From positions 1 through 20,764 of the forward strand of contig CABRXX010000049.1 in the NCBI GenBank assembly GCA_902475025.1: DNA of 20,764 nt. Reading direction: 5' to 3'. A program made the position numbers and the translations under genes. How positions within the stretch are numbered: position 1 is the stretch's first letter; each line of letters begins with the position of its first letter. Shown here piece by piece: positions 1 through 8,789 of this stretch. Source of the stretch: Merdiplasma sp905207905. GTDB taxonomy: Bacteria > Bacillota > Clostridia > Lachnospirales > Lachnospiraceae. A model generated the notes under the pieces. It did no database searches. It had not been told where the DNA came from and was given only the letters and a program-made list of their open reading frames with translations.

Positions 1-69
1 GCACTTGTGTCTGAAGATCTTTGAATTCGGATATTATTGAAATCAAAGTGAGATGGAAGGTGATTCCTG

Positions 70-1494
70 ATGCGAATCTTAGCCTTAGAGTCCAGCACTA
101 CTTCTGCCAAGGCCATGTATTATGACACAGAGACAAAAGAGTCCCTGGTGGAGACGGAAGCCTATGGACAGATGTATGAGGATGCAGTTTTACATAATGC
201 GGAGACCGTGTTCCAAAAGACGATGTCAGCCGGAAGAAAGGTTCTTCAGGGCAGAAGTGTGGATGTGATCTCTCTGTGCGCAGCCTGGCACAGCGTATGC
301 TTGTGCGATGAGAAGATGCGGCCGGTGACGCCGCTCTATCCCTGGAGTTATACAGGGGCATCTGCTTTGTGCAGAGAGCTGCGCAAGGATGCAGACTATG
401 TGGACCGGTATTACCACACCACTGGCTGTATGGTAAATGCCACGTATCCCTTTTTCAAGCTTTTGCTGTTAAAGCAGCAGGGGTATTGCCTGGAAGATTA
501 TCTGATCCAGGGACAGGGGACTTACAATACCTATCATTTGACCGGTCATCGGGTGGCTACCTGCTGCATGGTCAGCGGAAGCGGACTTCTGGATGTGAAG
601 AACCGGAGGTATGCATCAGAGCTGCTTTTGGAGGCGGGTATTCCGGAAAAACAGCTTCCGGAACTGATCTCTTACGATCAGACCTATCCTTTAAACGAGT
701 ACGGCGCTGGATTATTGGGACTGCCGTCAGGCATCCCGGTGGTGCCCTCCAATGCAGACGGAGGTCTGAATCAGGTGGGTGTGGGAGCGCTGGCAAAAGG
801 GGTTATGACCTTTTCAGTGGGAACCAGCGGAGCGATCCGCCTGACCACCAAGGAAGCGCTGATACCAAGAGAGCCCAGCACCTGGTGTTACCTTTCCCCC
901 AAGGCGTACTTAAGCGGGGCGGCAGTGGCAGGGTGCTGCAACTGTATCGACTGGCTGAGAGAGCGGGTGGGAAGAGGAATTTCCTATTCTGATCTGGAGA
1001 CAGGCCTGAAGGAGACCGAGGATACTCCGGTATTTCTCCCCTTTGTGTTCGGGGAGCGGTGTCCGGGATGGGAGGATGAGCGGACGGGAGGTTTTTACGG
1101 ACTGAAGGCTCATCATGATATCAAACATATGTACCGGGCAGTGCAGGAAGGCATTTTGTTTAATATTTACCATTGTTACCAGATGCTCACAGAGATCAAT
1201 CCAAAACCTGAGAAGATCAAGCTGTCAGGCGGCATTTTAAATTCTTCCTCCTGGGTGCAGATGTGTGCAGACGTTTTCTGCCAGGATATGGAAGTAGACG
1301 AGGTTCAGCAGGGGTCCCTTATGGGGGCTGTAGTGCTGGCCATGGATGTGATGGGGCTTCTGGAGGCAGAACAGTTTTTTGTGGTGCCAAACAGGGTGGT
1401 ACGGCCGGATCCGGAGAAAAGCGCAGTATATCAGAAAAAGTTTCAGCGTTATCTGAAGTATTATAATCAGGAGAGCAATAAAAAATTTATATAA
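70..1494 (+). CDS. FGGY-family carbohydrate kinase, gluconokinase-like
   Basis: This 474-residue protein probably phosphorylates a sugar acid such as gluconate with ATP in the cytoplasm. Visible FGGY features are the N-terminal phosphate loop (residues 7-14, ESSTTSAK), a catalytic-base region SNADGG with D230, the GTSGAIR loop at 251-257, GERCPGW at 328-334 (typical of gluconate/xylulose kinases) and the C-terminal adenosine motif SGGIL at 386-390. The usual first-loop D-x-G-T-T is here E-S-S-T-T. Length is normal for the family. The ATG follows GGAAGG near 55-60. The gene is 16 bp ahead of dctP and heads the visible cluster. No KDG kinase of the PfkB type is present, so this enzyme may supply the phosphorylation step for the whole locus. 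Family membership is firm; the exact substrate is inferred. Confidence 0.9.
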   Translation: MRILALESSTTSAKAMYYDTETKESLVETEAYGQMYEDAVLHNAETVFQKTMSAGRKVLQGRSVDVISLCAAWHSVCLCDEKMRPVTPLYPWSYTGASALCRELRKDADYVDRYYHTTGCMVNATYPFFKLLLLKQQGYCLEDYLIQGQGTYNTYHLTGHRVATCCMVSGSGLLDVKNRRYASELLLEAGIPEKQLPELISYDQTYPLNEYGAGLLGLPSGIPVVPSNADGGLNQVGVGALAKGVMTFSVGTSGAIRLTTKEALIPREPSTWCYLSPKAYLSGAAVAGCCNCIDWLRERVGRGISYSDLETGLKETEDTPVFLPFVFGERCPGWEDERTGGFYGLKAHHDIKHMYRAVQEGILFNIYHCYQMLTEINPKPEKIKLSGGILNSSSWVQMCADVFCQDMEVDEVQQGSLMGAVVLAMDVMGLLEAEQFFVVPNRVVRPDPEKSAVYQKKFQRYLKYYNQESNKKFI

Positions 1495-1510
1495 AAAGGA
1501 GAGAAAAAGT

Positions 1511-2512
1511 ATGAAAACAAAGAAAGTTGTAGCAATGTCACTGGCAGTAGCTATGGTAGGTACCGTATTTGCAGGAACTACCGCAATGGCAGCAGAAGAG
1601 CCGATCACCATTCAGATGGGCTTTGTTGATCCGGAAGGATCTCCTTATGTAAAAGGCGGCCAGGCAGTAGCAGATGCAGTAGCGAAGGCTACTGACGGAA
1701 AGATCCAGGTAGAGGTGGTTCCGGGCGGAGCCCTGGGCGGAGAGCGCGATATGCTGGAGCTGACCATGATGAACAATCTGGATGTGGCAACGGTAGCCAA
1801 CTCCGTATTGACCAACTTCATTCCTGAGATGGCTATTTTGGATCAGGCATTCCTTTGGAAGAATGCAGACGAGGCTCATGCAGCAGTAGACGGCCCGGTT
1901 GGCGATCTGATTGAGGCAGCTGCTGAGGCTCAGGGCTTCCACGTAATCGGTTACATGGAGTCCGGTTTCCGTAACGTATTCTCCAAGGATCCTATTCAGA
2001 CCATCGAGGACTTCAAGGGTGTAACGATCCGTACTATGGAGAACCAGTACCATCAGGCAGCGTTCACCGCATTTGGCGCTATGCCGGTAGCTATGGCAGC
2101 AGGCGACCAGTTCACCGCTCTGCAGCAGGGAACCATTGATGCCTGCGAGAATGCAATCTGCAACTGCTGGAACAACGGTTTCTATGAGATCACCAAGAAC
2201 ATCACCAGAACCAACCATGCGTTTGTATACATCATGCTCTGCATGTCTGACGATGCTTGGAACAGAATTCCGGAAGATTTAAGAGAGCCGTTCCTGGCTG
2301 CTGTAAAAGAAGGCTGCGATGCTGAGAGACAGTTCCTGGTAGAGGAGAACGAGGCTGCTGAGGAGAAACTGACCGCAGAGGGCGTTACCTTCCATGACAT
2401 TGATACAGACGCACTTCAGGCTGCTTACAAGGCAGAGGCTGAAAAACAGGGATTCACTTTCGACGAGACCTGGCAGGCCGCTGTGGATGAGGCGATTGCT
2501 TCTGTAAACTAA
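1511..2512 (+). CDS. dctP: TRAP transporter solute-binding subunit (DctP family)
   Basis: This 333-residue extracytoplasmic binding protein should capture an organic or sugar acid and deliver it to the DctQM membrane complex. It has a signal peptide (KTKK basic start, hydrophobic stretch about 7-22, probable cleavage after AMA at 25-27). The DctP fold is recognisable from GGxRDMLE-type text near 75-85, GYMESGFRNVFSKDPI at about 148-163 and the substrate-arginine region VTIRTMENQ, followed by MPVAMAAGDQFTALQQGTIDA. There is no lipobox cysteine, which is odd for a Gram-positive binding protein. It starts at an ATG after AAAAGGAGAG, directly behind the kinase and ahead of dctQ and dctM. Codon use is strongly biased, suggesting high expression. 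Confidence 0.95.
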   Translation: MKTKKVVAMSLAVAMVGTVFAGTTAMAAEEPITIQMGFVDPEGSPYVKGGQAVADAVAKATDGKIQVEVVPGGALGGERDMLELTMMNNLDVATVANSVLTNFIPEMAILDQAFLWKNADEAHAAVDGPVGDLIEAAAEAQGFHVIGYMESGFRNVFSKDPIQTIEDFKGVTIRTMENQYHQAAFTAFGAMPVAMAAGDQFTALQQGTIDACENAICNCWNNGFYEITKNITRTNHAFVYIMLCMSDDAWNRIPEDLREPFLAAVKEGCDAERQFLVEENEAAEEKLTAEGVTFHDIDTDALQAAYKAEAEKQGFTFDETWQAAVDEAIASVN

Positions 2513-2551
2513 AGGAATATCCGATAAAATTTACAACATAGTTTAAAATCT

Positions 2552-2587
2552 GGGGAGCTGCCGCAGGAGATATGCTGTGACAGCCCC
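2552..2587 (+). terminator. intra-operon hairpin between dctP and dctQ
   Basis: GGGG-A-GCTG at 2552-2560 can pair with CAGCCCC at 2581-2587 (one bulged A), followed only by a weak T-rich stretch (2588-2598). Such a hairpin after a binding-protein gene commonly stabilises its mRNA or partly terminates, giving more binding protein than permease. The role here is inferred. Confidence 0.45.
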
Positions 2588-2611
2588 TGATTACTTTTGC
2601 AGGAGGACAAC

Positions 2612-3208
2612 ATGAAGAAAACACTGAATACTCTTCAGAAGATCGAAGATATCATCATGGTTGTGACCTTTGCGATCATGGTTGCGGCAGCCTTTATTCA
2701 GGTAGTGAACCGTAACTTTACCAAACTCCCGGTAACTGGTTTTGAAGAAGCCGCAAAATACTGCATGGTATATATGGTGCTTCTGGGAACGGAAAAGGGA
2801 CTTCGCGATGGCACACAGATTTCTGTTACCGCGCTGGTGGATAAGTTGAAGGGCAAGGCCAAACTGGTGCTTCAGATTATTTCCAAAGCTCTGGTAATTA
2901 TCTTTGCTGCAATTATGACAAAAGAATCCATCGCTCTGTTCCAGATGCAGATCAAATCCGGACAGAAATCTCCCGGTCTGGGACTGCCTATGACAGTTCC
3001 TTATTTTGCTCTGGTACTCAGCTTTGCCATCATCACTTTGGTTCAGCTTGGAATGCTGGTTGCTCTGTTTAAGGATCTTTCCATGAGCAATGAGGAACTG
3101 GAGGCAAGAGAGGCAGCCAAGATAGCGGAAGAGGCGGAAGCCTATAACAAGGCAGTGGAAGAGGAAGAGGCAAAGCTTCACAAAGGAAATGTGGGAGGTG
3201 GTAAATAA
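2612..3208 (+). CDS. dctQ: TRAP transporter small membrane subunit (DctQ family)
   Basis: The 198-residue protein has four hydrophobic segments (about 15-35, 50-68, 88-108, 130-152 from the chosen start), the layout of DctQ subunits, which pair with DctM in the sodium-dependent TRAP permease. The reading frame extends to a TTG at 2597, but AGGAGG at 2601-2606 is placed correctly for the ATG at 2612, so that start is used. The last 40 residues are a highly charged Glu/Ala/Lys tail with likely helical or coiled-coil character, predicted cytoplasmic and longer than strictly needed for the fold. Its stop codon overlaps the dctM start by one base (TAATG), indicating translational coupling. Confidence 0.93.
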   Translation: MKKTLNTLQKIEDIIMVVTFAIMVAAAFIQVVNRNFTKLPVTGFEEAAKYCMVYMVLLGTEKGLRDGTQISVTALVDKLKGKAKLVLQIISKALVIIFAAIMTKESIALFQMQIKSGQKSPGLGLPMTVPYFALVLSFAIITLVQLGMLVALFKDLSMSNEELEAREAAKIAEEAEAYNKAVEEEEAKLHKGNVGGGK

Positions 3209-4482
3209 TGACAGGATTTTTATTGTTTGGATCATTCGCAGTACTGTTGATTATTGGCGCACCGATCGCAATTTCCCTGGGTATCTCCACCATGTGCGCG
3301 ATTGTGTTCAGCCCTGCCATTAATCTGGGACTGAATGTAATTCCCCAGCGTATTTTCGGAGGACTGGATTCTACCTCCATTATGGCCATCGCGTTTTTCG
3401 TGCTGGCTGGTAATATTATGACAAAGGGCGGTATTTCCCGCCGTCTGGTAGATTTCGCCAACTCCATCGTAGGCGGCGTGAGAGGCGGTATGGCTCTGGC
3501 ACTGGTGCTGGCCTGCGCATTCTTTGCAGCATTGTCCGGTTCTGCCCCTGCTACCGTAGTGGCCATCGGCGTAATGCTCTACGATGATATGATCCGTCTT
3601 GGCTATCCCAAGGAGCGGGTGGCCGGTTTGCTGGTGGTATCGGGCGGCCTGGGGCCAGTCATCCCACCCAGTATTATCATGGTGGTTTATGCGACCATGA
3701 CCAACGCCTCTGTAGGCGATATGTTTAAATCCGGTATGGCCATCGGTATTGCCATCATGGTAGTGCTGATGATCGTAGTTCTGTTTTATGCAAAGAAAGA
3801 GCAGTGGCCTAAGAGCAGCCAGAAGATGAGCCTGAAGGAATTCGGCGCAAGCTTTGTAAAGGCAATTCCGGCTCTGCTGCTTCCCATCATCATTCTGGGC
3901 GGTATCTATTCCGGTCTGCTGACACCCACCGAGTCTGCTGCAGTTGCAGTTGTGTGGTCTCTGATTGCAGGTATGTTTATCTATAAGGAAGTAAAATTAA
4001 AAGACCTGTATCAGATCTTCTTAGATTCCGCTAAGAGTTCCGCTATGATCCTGTTTATCATTGCAACCTCTACTGCTTTTGCATGGCTGTTTGCATTCTC
4101 CGGAATTTCCAAGCAGCTGGTAGACTTTGTAATCGGCCTGAACTTAAGTCCGGTGCTGTTCTGCCTGATCGTAGCAATCATTCTGCTGATCTTTGGTACC
4201 TTCCTGGAAGGTATTGCGACAGCAGTGCTTCTGGTTCCGGTACTGTGGCCCATCGCCCAGTCTCTGGGAATCAACGTGATCCATTTTGGTATGATCGTTT
4301 CTATTTCCAACGTAATCGGAACCATGACTCCGCCGGTTGCTGTAAACATTTTCTCCGCAGCCAGCGTGTCAAAGCTGAAAATGGGCGCCATTGCCAAGGG
4401 ACAGATGCCCTTCTTTGTAGGATATGTGGCAATCTTCTTCCTGGTAGTGCTGTTCCCCGTATTCTCCACTATGTGGCTGTAG
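3208..4482 (+). CDS. dctM: TRAP transporter large permease (DctM family)
   Basis: This 424-residue, highly hydrophobic protein has about eleven or twelve membrane segments and is the ion-coupled transport channel of the TRAP system. Family hallmarks seen include the early GAPIAISLGIS segment, the AALSGSAPATVVAIG loop near residues 110-125, GGLGPVIPPSIIMVVY near 145-162 and the second-half equivalents TPTESAAVAVV and IGTMTPPVAVNIF. Length matches typical DctM proteins. GGAGGTG upstream lies inside the end of dctQ and the ATG overlaps its stop. It probably works with the products of the two genes just upstream; the substrate is inferred from the enzymes around it. Confidence 0.95.
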   Translation: MTGFLLFGSFAVLLIIGAPIAISLGISTMCAIVFSPAINLGLNVIPQRIFGGLDSTSIMAIAFFVLAGNIMTKGGISRRLVDFANSIVGGVRGGMALALVLACAFFAALSGSAPATVVAIGVMLYDDMIRLGYPKERVAGLLVVSGGLGPVIPPSIIMVVYATMTNASVGDMFKSGMAIGIAIMVVLMIVVLFYAKKEQWPKSSQKMSLKEFGASFVKAIPALLLPIIILGGIYSGLLTPTESAAVAVVWSLIAGMFIYKEVKLKDLYQIFLDSAKSSAMILFIIATSTAFAWLFAFSGISKQLVDFVIGLNLSPVLFCLIVAIILLIFGTFLEGIATAVLLVPVLWPIAQSLGINVIHFGMIVSISNVIGTMTPPVAVNIFSAASVSKLKMGAIAKGQMPFFVGYVAIFFLVVLFPVFSTMWL

Positions 4483-4576
4483 GAGGATGAATTTTTTCTG
4501 ACAGTCCTGTCAATTAAATACTATGAGAGAAGTCTTCTCAGGCTGCCGCCGGCGCTGGGGAGACAGGAATCACCGG

Positions 4577-4617
4577 AAACAGCAGGAGGCGGCTTCGCTT
4601 CCTGCTGTTTCTTGTTT
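4577..4617 (+). terminator. terminator-like hairpin after the TRAP genes
   Basis: AAACAGCAGG at 4577-4586 pairs perfectly with CCTGCTGTTT at 4601-4610, with a GC-rich 14-base centre containing CTTCG, then a T-rich tail (CTTGTTT). It sits about 95 bp after dctM and before the isomerase gene. The T tract is interrupted, so termination may be partial. Confidence 0.65.
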
Positions 4618-4656
4618 CATCTTGGAGAGAACGTTTTTTACACAAGGAGGTTTATG

Positions 4657-5457
4657 ATGCAGAATTTAGACAACAAGGCAAGAATGGAAAAATGGCGTGT
4701 TCAGTCCAGTGAAGAGCCGGGCTTTCATGCAGTGATCACTCCGGAGACAGCAGAGTGTAAAGAGGAGCATATTTACCGCTTGAATCTTCCAAAGGGAGAT
4801 TCTTATGAACTGAAATCCGGTGAGCTGGAGATTCATCCGGTGCTGATCGAAGGCAGGGCAAAATTAAGCGGCCATGCGGTTTTGAATCAGGAGATGACCC
4901 GGTTTGACGCTTTCTATATTCCCGGCAATGAGGCGGTGACCATTACCGCAGAGGAGGACTGCTTCTTCTATATTGCAGGAGCCAAAGATGAAGGGTATGG
5001 CCATGCTTTCTTCCGGAAGTTTGAGCCGGATGCTCCTATTGGAGATATTCATCAGATCCATGGCAAGGGTGTGGGAGAGCGGGAAGTGTATATGACCCTT
5101 TCCGATAAGGACGAGGCTTCCAGAATCATTGCAGGAGTGACCTGGAGCAGAGAGGGTACCTGGACCAGCTGGCCGCCACATCAGCACGAGAAGGATCTGG
5201 AGGAGGTATACTGTTACTTCGATATCCCGGCTCCCAAATTCGGCTTCCATGTAAGCTATTTAAAGAGCGGGGAGACAGACGATATTGTAGCCCATACCGT
5301 ACATACCGGAACCTGCGTGGAAGCTCCCTGCGGTTATCATCCCACCTGCGCTTCACCGGGAAGCAAGAACGCTTACTTCTGGGTACTGGCAGCGTTTTCC
5401 CACTCCAGCAGAAGATATGACCTGGCAAAAGAGGATCCTGTATTTACGGATAAATAA
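4657..5457 (+). CDS. iolB: IolB/KduI-family isomerase (5-deoxy-glucuronate isomerase-like)
   Basis: The protein, about 266 residues, is a double cupin of the IolB/KduI family, aldose-ketose isomerases of deoxy-uronates. The second cupin shows the metal motif WTSWPPHQHEKDLEEVYCY near 170-188 with two His, a downstream Glu and a later His in CGYHP (about 229), matching the His-His-Glu-His set of this family. An upstream extension to 4612 is open but would include the hairpin at 4577-4617; AGGAGG at 4645-4650 favours the tandem ATGs at 4654/4657, with 4657 having the better spacing. No other inositol genes are nearby. KDPG aldolase and a KduD-like dehydrogenase are, so a role on a uronate or ketoaldonate is more likely than inositol breakdown. 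The gene symbol is by family only. Confidence 0.85.
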   Translation: MQNLDNKARMEKWRVQSSEEPGFHAVITPETAECKEEHIYRLNLPKGDSYELKSGELEIHPVLIEGRAKLSGHAVLNQEMTRFDAFYIPGNEAVTITAEEDCFFYIAGAKDEGYGHAFFRKFEPDAPIGDIHQIHGKGVGEREVYMTLSDKDEASRIIAGVTWSREGTWTSWPPHQHEKDLEEVYCYFDIPAPKFGFHVSYLKSGETDDIVAHTVHTGTCVEAPCGYHPTCASPGSKNAYFWVLAAFSHSSRRYDLAKEDPVFTDK

Positions 5458-5486
5458 TTAAGGGAACATGGGCAAATTATTTTATT

Positions 5487-5542
5487 TGTATCAATAAAGA
5501 TACATAGGAGACGTAGATATTTTAAAGGGTTTCAGTTATAAT
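5487..5542 (+). promoter_or_regulatory. putative promoter with dyad operator before the aldolase gene
   Basis: A perfect TATAAT at 5537-5542 has a weak -35 match (TAGATA, 5514-5519) at 17 bp spacing. Just upstream is the dyad TGTATC-AATAAA-GATACA (5487-5504), a plausible binding site for a GntR- or LacI-type regulator. This would let the aldolase and following genes be transcribed independently of the transporter genes. Sequence support is moderate and the regulator is not in the window. Confidence 0.45.
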
Positions 5543-5629
5543 GAAGGAGTAACCGGAGGGATTGGCAGATATCATACATCAGGATACTGCCGGAAACTCT
5601 AGGAAGAAGAAAAACAGGAGGATACAGAT

Positions 5630-6256
5630 ATGTTAGATGTTATGCAGCAGGTAGCGTTAAGAAAAGTAGTTCCGGTAGTAAAGCTGGATCGTGTAGAGGA
5701 TGCAAAGCCTTTGGCAGAAGCTCTGTGCGAAGGCGGACTGCCGGTGGCAGAGGTTACTTTCCGGACTGACGCAGCAGAAGAGTCTATCCGTATTATGAGA
5801 AAGAATTTCCCGGATATGCTGGTAGGCGCAGGCACTGTGGTAAATCTGGAGCAGGCAAAGCGGGCTCTGGATGCAGGGGCTACCTTTATTGTATCTCCGG
5901 GCTTTTCCACCAAGGTAACAGAGTTTGCCATTGACAATCAGATTCCGGTATTCCCGGGCACCTGCACACCTACAGAGGTGATGCTGGCTATGGAGTACGG
6001 CCTGAAGGTTGTAAAGTTCTTCCCTGCAAAGCAGTACGGCGGACTGGACACCATCAAGGCTTTGGCAGCTCCCTTCCCCACCATGAAATTCATGCCTACA
6101 GGCGGTATCAATGCCGGAAATATTAAAGAGTTCCTGGCATTTGACAAGATCATTGCCTGCGGCGGAAGCTGGATGGTGAAGGATAGTTTTGTTAAGGAAG
6201 GCAATTTCGCTGAGATCGTGAAGCTGACAAAAGAAGCAGTGGATCTGGTGAAATAA
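5630..6256 (+). CDS. eda: KDPG / 4-hydroxy-2-oxoglutarate aldolase
   Basis: This 208-residue class I aldolase cleaves 2-keto-3-deoxy-6-phosphogluconate to pyruvate and glyceraldehyde-3-phosphate, or related 2-oxo acids. The sequence shows the family's EVTFRT active-site segment (E41, R45), GAGTV at 66-70, the pyruvate-binding SPGFS, the Schiff-base lysine K129 in GLKVVKFFPA and the phosphate-binding PTGGI at 156-160. Length is typical. AGGAGG at about 5616-5621 precedes the ATG. It is followed after only 3 bp by the 6-phosphogluconate dehydrogenase gene, so the two are cotranscribed. It represents the Entner-Doudoroff-like exit of the locus. Confidence 0.95.
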   Translation: MLDVMQQVALRKVVPVVKLDRVEDAKPLAEALCEGGLPVAEVTFRTDAAEESIRIMRKNFPDMLVGAGTVVNLEQAKRALDAGATFIVSPGFSTKVTEFAIDNQIPVFPGTCTPTEVMLAMEYGLKVVKFFPAKQYGGLDTIKALAAPFPTMKFMPTGGINAGNIKEFLAFDKIIACGGSWMVKDSFVKEGNFAEIVKLTKEAVDLVK

Positions 6257-6259
6257 GAG

Positions 6260-7639
6260 ATGAAGCGGTGTGAGATTGCTGTCTATGGCCTGGGAGTCAT
6301 GGGCAGCAGCCTGGCAAAAAATATGATCTCCCACGGATTTTCCGTGGCAGCCTACAGTAAAAATGAAGAAGAGCGGATCCGATTTCGGGCGGATACCGAT
6401 AACTATCAGATCTGCGATTGTGTAGAAGAGATGCTGGGGGCTTTAGAAAGCCCCCGCTGTATTTTTTTGATGATTACCGCAGGAGATGCGGTGGATCAGG
6501 TATTAAAAGAGCTGGTGCCTCTGCTCTCCCCTGGGGATGTGGTGCTGGACGGAGGTAATTCCTATTACAAAGATACCCAGAGGCGCTGTGCATGGTGTGA
6601 CAGCCAGGGGATCTGCTTTGTGGGAGTAGGCGTGTCCGGCGGAGAGAAGGGAGCCCTCACGGGCCCCAGCATGATGGCCGGAGGAAGTCTGGAAGGCTGG
6701 GAAAAGACAAAGCATATTCTGCAGACCATAGCCGCCTGTACAGGAGATATTCACTGCTGTGAGTACATAGGCCCAGGAGGAGCAGGCCATTATGTGAAGA
6801 TGGTTCACAATGGGATTGAGTACGCTATTTTGCAGCTGCTTGCAGAGACCTACGGATTTTTACGGAATACCTTGAGGCTTTCGCTGGAGGAGATCCGGGA
6901 GTGCTTTCAGAACTGGCAGAAGGGGCGGCTGGATTCCTACCTCATAGAGATCAGCATCCGTGTGCTGGAGCGTCAGGATGATGACGGAAATCCGCTTCTG
7001 GATAAGATCCTGGATGTGGCGGAGCAGAAGGGCACTGGAAAGTGGACCATGCTGGAAGGGGTGGAGCGGGGCGTATATCTGCCCACCATCTATGAGGCGG
7101 TTTCCGCCAGGAATTTTTCCGGGAAAAAGGAACTTCGCCAAAAAGGATATGAGCGTCTGCCTGCCTCAGAGCGTCCGGTTTCTATGAAAGATCCGGAAAA
7201 GATTGTGGGAGAGGCGCTGCTGCTGGGAATGATCCTTTGCTACAGCCAGGGACTGGAACTGATTGTGAGAGCGGCAGAGGAAGAAGGGTGGCAAGTGAAC
7301 CTGACGGCCCTGTGTGATATCTGGAGAGACGGCTGCATTATCCGGAGCCGGCTTCTGGGGGAAATCCGTCAGGCGGCTGTGGCGGAAGAAGCGCCGCTTT
7401 TGCTGGATGAGCATTTTTCCTACATCGGGGAGCTGGAACCCTCTCTGCGGCAGATGTGTCAGACCGCCATGGAATCTGGGACTTCTCTGCCAGGTTTTTC
7501 CAGCGCGTTGCACTATTACGATTATTACCGCATGAGGCAGATGCCTGTGAATTTTATTCAGGCCCTCAGAGATTGTTTCGGAGCCCACACCTATCGCAGG
7601 ATGGATAGGGAAGGTTATTTCCATACAGAGTGGGAGTGA
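6260..7639 (+). CDS. gnd: 6-phosphogluconate dehydrogenase (decarboxylating)
   Basis: The 459-residue enzyme oxidatively decarboxylates 6-phosphogluconate to ribulose-5-phosphate. It has a Rossmann motif GLGVMG (10-15), DGGNSYYKDTQRR (97-109), the substrate loop SGGEKGALTGPS (126-137; most homologues have GARYGPS, so Arg-Tyr is Leu-Thr here), the catalytic KMVHNGIEY (K180, N184, E187), AEQKGTGKWT and the C-terminal GAHTYRRMD...FHTEW tail that contacts the phosphate. It is therefore the full-length bacterial type, not the short GntZ type. Spacing of 3 bp to the aldolase indicates one transcript, and the two give alternative fates for phosphorylated sugar acids. A strong ribosome site is not obvious (AAATAAGAG), so translational coupling is likely. 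Confidence 0.93.
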   Translation: MKRCEIAVYGLGVMGSSLAKNMISHGFSVAAYSKNEEERIRFRADTDNYQICDCVEEMLGALESPRCIFLMITAGDAVDQVLKELVPLLSPGDVVLDGGNSYYKDTQRRCAWCDSQGICFVGVGVSGGEKGALTGPSMMAGGSLEGWEKTKHILQTIAACTGDIHCCEYIGPGGAGHYVKMVHNGIEYAILQLLAETYGFLRNTLRLSLEEIRECFQNWQKGRLDSYLIEISIRVLERQDDDGNPLLDKILDVAEQKGTGKWTMLEGVERGVYLPTIYEAVSARNFSGKKELRQKGYERLPASERPVSMKDPEKIVGEALLLGMILCYSQGLELIVRAAEEEGWQVNLTALCDIWRDGCIIRSRLLGEIRQAAVAEEAPLLLDEHFSYIGELEPSLRQMCQTAMESGTSLPGFSSALHYYDYYRMRQMPVNFIQALRDCFGAHTYRRMDREGYFHTEWE

Positions 7640-7802
7640 GCGCAAAAAGGGAGGAAAGATCAAGAAGGCAGCAGACGAGGCGGAATAAAAAAGGACACCA
7701 AAAGTAAAAAAGCGGCGTTCAGGAGAAGCATACAGACAGTGAGCAAGAGAACAAAGAGAACTATGAAAAAGCAAGATAAGAATAGTATCAGGAGGTTTTA
7801 AC

Positions 7803-8756
7803 ATGAGCTACAAGGTGATCGTGACAGCCCGCTCCTTTGGTAAGACAGATTCCAAGGCAGTGGATCTGTTGAAGGCGAACGGATGCGAGGTAAAAAAACT
7901 GGAGGCAGCAGACGGCCCTATTGAGGAACAGCTGAAAAAGGAGATCGTGGACGCAGACGCTGTCATCGCAGGTTTGGAGGACTATACGCCGGAGCTGATT
8001 GCTTCCGCGAAGAAGCTGAAAGTAATCTCCCGCTATGGTGTGGGGTATGACAAGGTGGATGTGGCGGCTGCCAGAGAGCATGGGGTGGCAGTGACCATCA
8101 CTCCGGGAGCCAACGGAGATTCTGTGGCAGATCTGGCGGTGGCTTTGATGCTGGATTTGGCCAGAAATGTGACAGTAATGGACAATTCCATCAAGGCCAA
8201 GGCGCAGAAGCGTCCCTCCGGACTGGAGATGTGGCAGAAAACTCTGGGGATTGTGGGAGCAGGCCGCATCGGTCAGGGCGTAGGCAAAAGATGCCGTGGC
8301 TTTGATATGAAAATTTTAGCCTACGATATGTTTGAGAGTGAAGCCTTCAAGGAAGAAACCGGCGCTCAGTATGTAGATCTGGAGACGCTGCTTAAGGAGT
8401 CTGATTTTATCACCATCCATTCTCCGCTGACACCGGAGACGGAGAATATGATCAGCACAGAGCAGTTTCAGATGATGAAAAACACTGCCATCATTGTAAA
8501 CACTGCCAGAGGCGGCATTATCGATGAGGCAGCTTTGTATGAGGCTCTGAAATCCGGTGAGATCCGGGGCGCTGGTCTGGATGCCACAGTAGATGAGCCT
8601 CCCTATGGCAGCCCCCTGATGGAACTGGAAAACTGCATCCTCACTCCTCATGCAGGTGCAGCTACCGCTGAGGCCAGCAGCAAGATGAGCTACATGGCAG
8701 CGGAGAATGCCCTGGCAGTGCTGCAGACAGGGGAATGCAAATTCGCAGTAAAATAA
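7803..8756 (+). CDS. D-isomer-specific 2-hydroxyacid dehydrogenase
   Basis: A 317-residue NAD-dependent dehydrogenase of the phosphoglycerate dehydrogenase / 2-ketogluconate reductase group. It contains the nucleotide motif GAGRIG (152-157) with D175 at the end of the second strand, which favours NAD over NADP. The catalytic triad is visible: R236 in NTARGGIIDE, E265 in VDEPPYG and H283 in TPHAGAA. Length is typical for a single-domain-pair enzyme without the ACT domain of SerA. AGGAGG precedes the ATG. In this cluster the likely role is reducing a 2-keto sugar acid to an aldonate (or the reverse) rather than serine synthesis, but the substrate cannot be read from sequence. Confidence 0.9.
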   Translation: MSYKVIVTARSFGKTDSKAVDLLKANGCEVKKLEAADGPIEEQLKKEIVDADAVIAGLEDYTPELIASAKKLKVISRYGVGYDKVDVAAAREHGVAVTITPGANGDSVADLAVALMLDLARNVTVMDNSIKAKAQKRPSGLEMWQKTLGIVGAGRIGQGVGKRCRGFDMKILAYDMFESEAFKEETGAQYVDLETLLKESDFITIHSPLTPETENMISTEQFQMMKNTAIIVNTARGGIIDEAALYEALKSGEIRGAGLDATVDEPPYGSPLMELENCILTPHAGAATAEASSKMSYMAAENALAVLQTGECKFAVK

Positions 8757-8789
8757 GTATCATAAAAATCAAGTATAGGAGGATGTATC

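Noticed and set aside
4612..4653. 14-residue upstream extension of the isomerase gene
   Set aside because: It starts at the tail of a terminator hairpin and lacks a ribosome site; AGGAGG lies just before the later ATGs.
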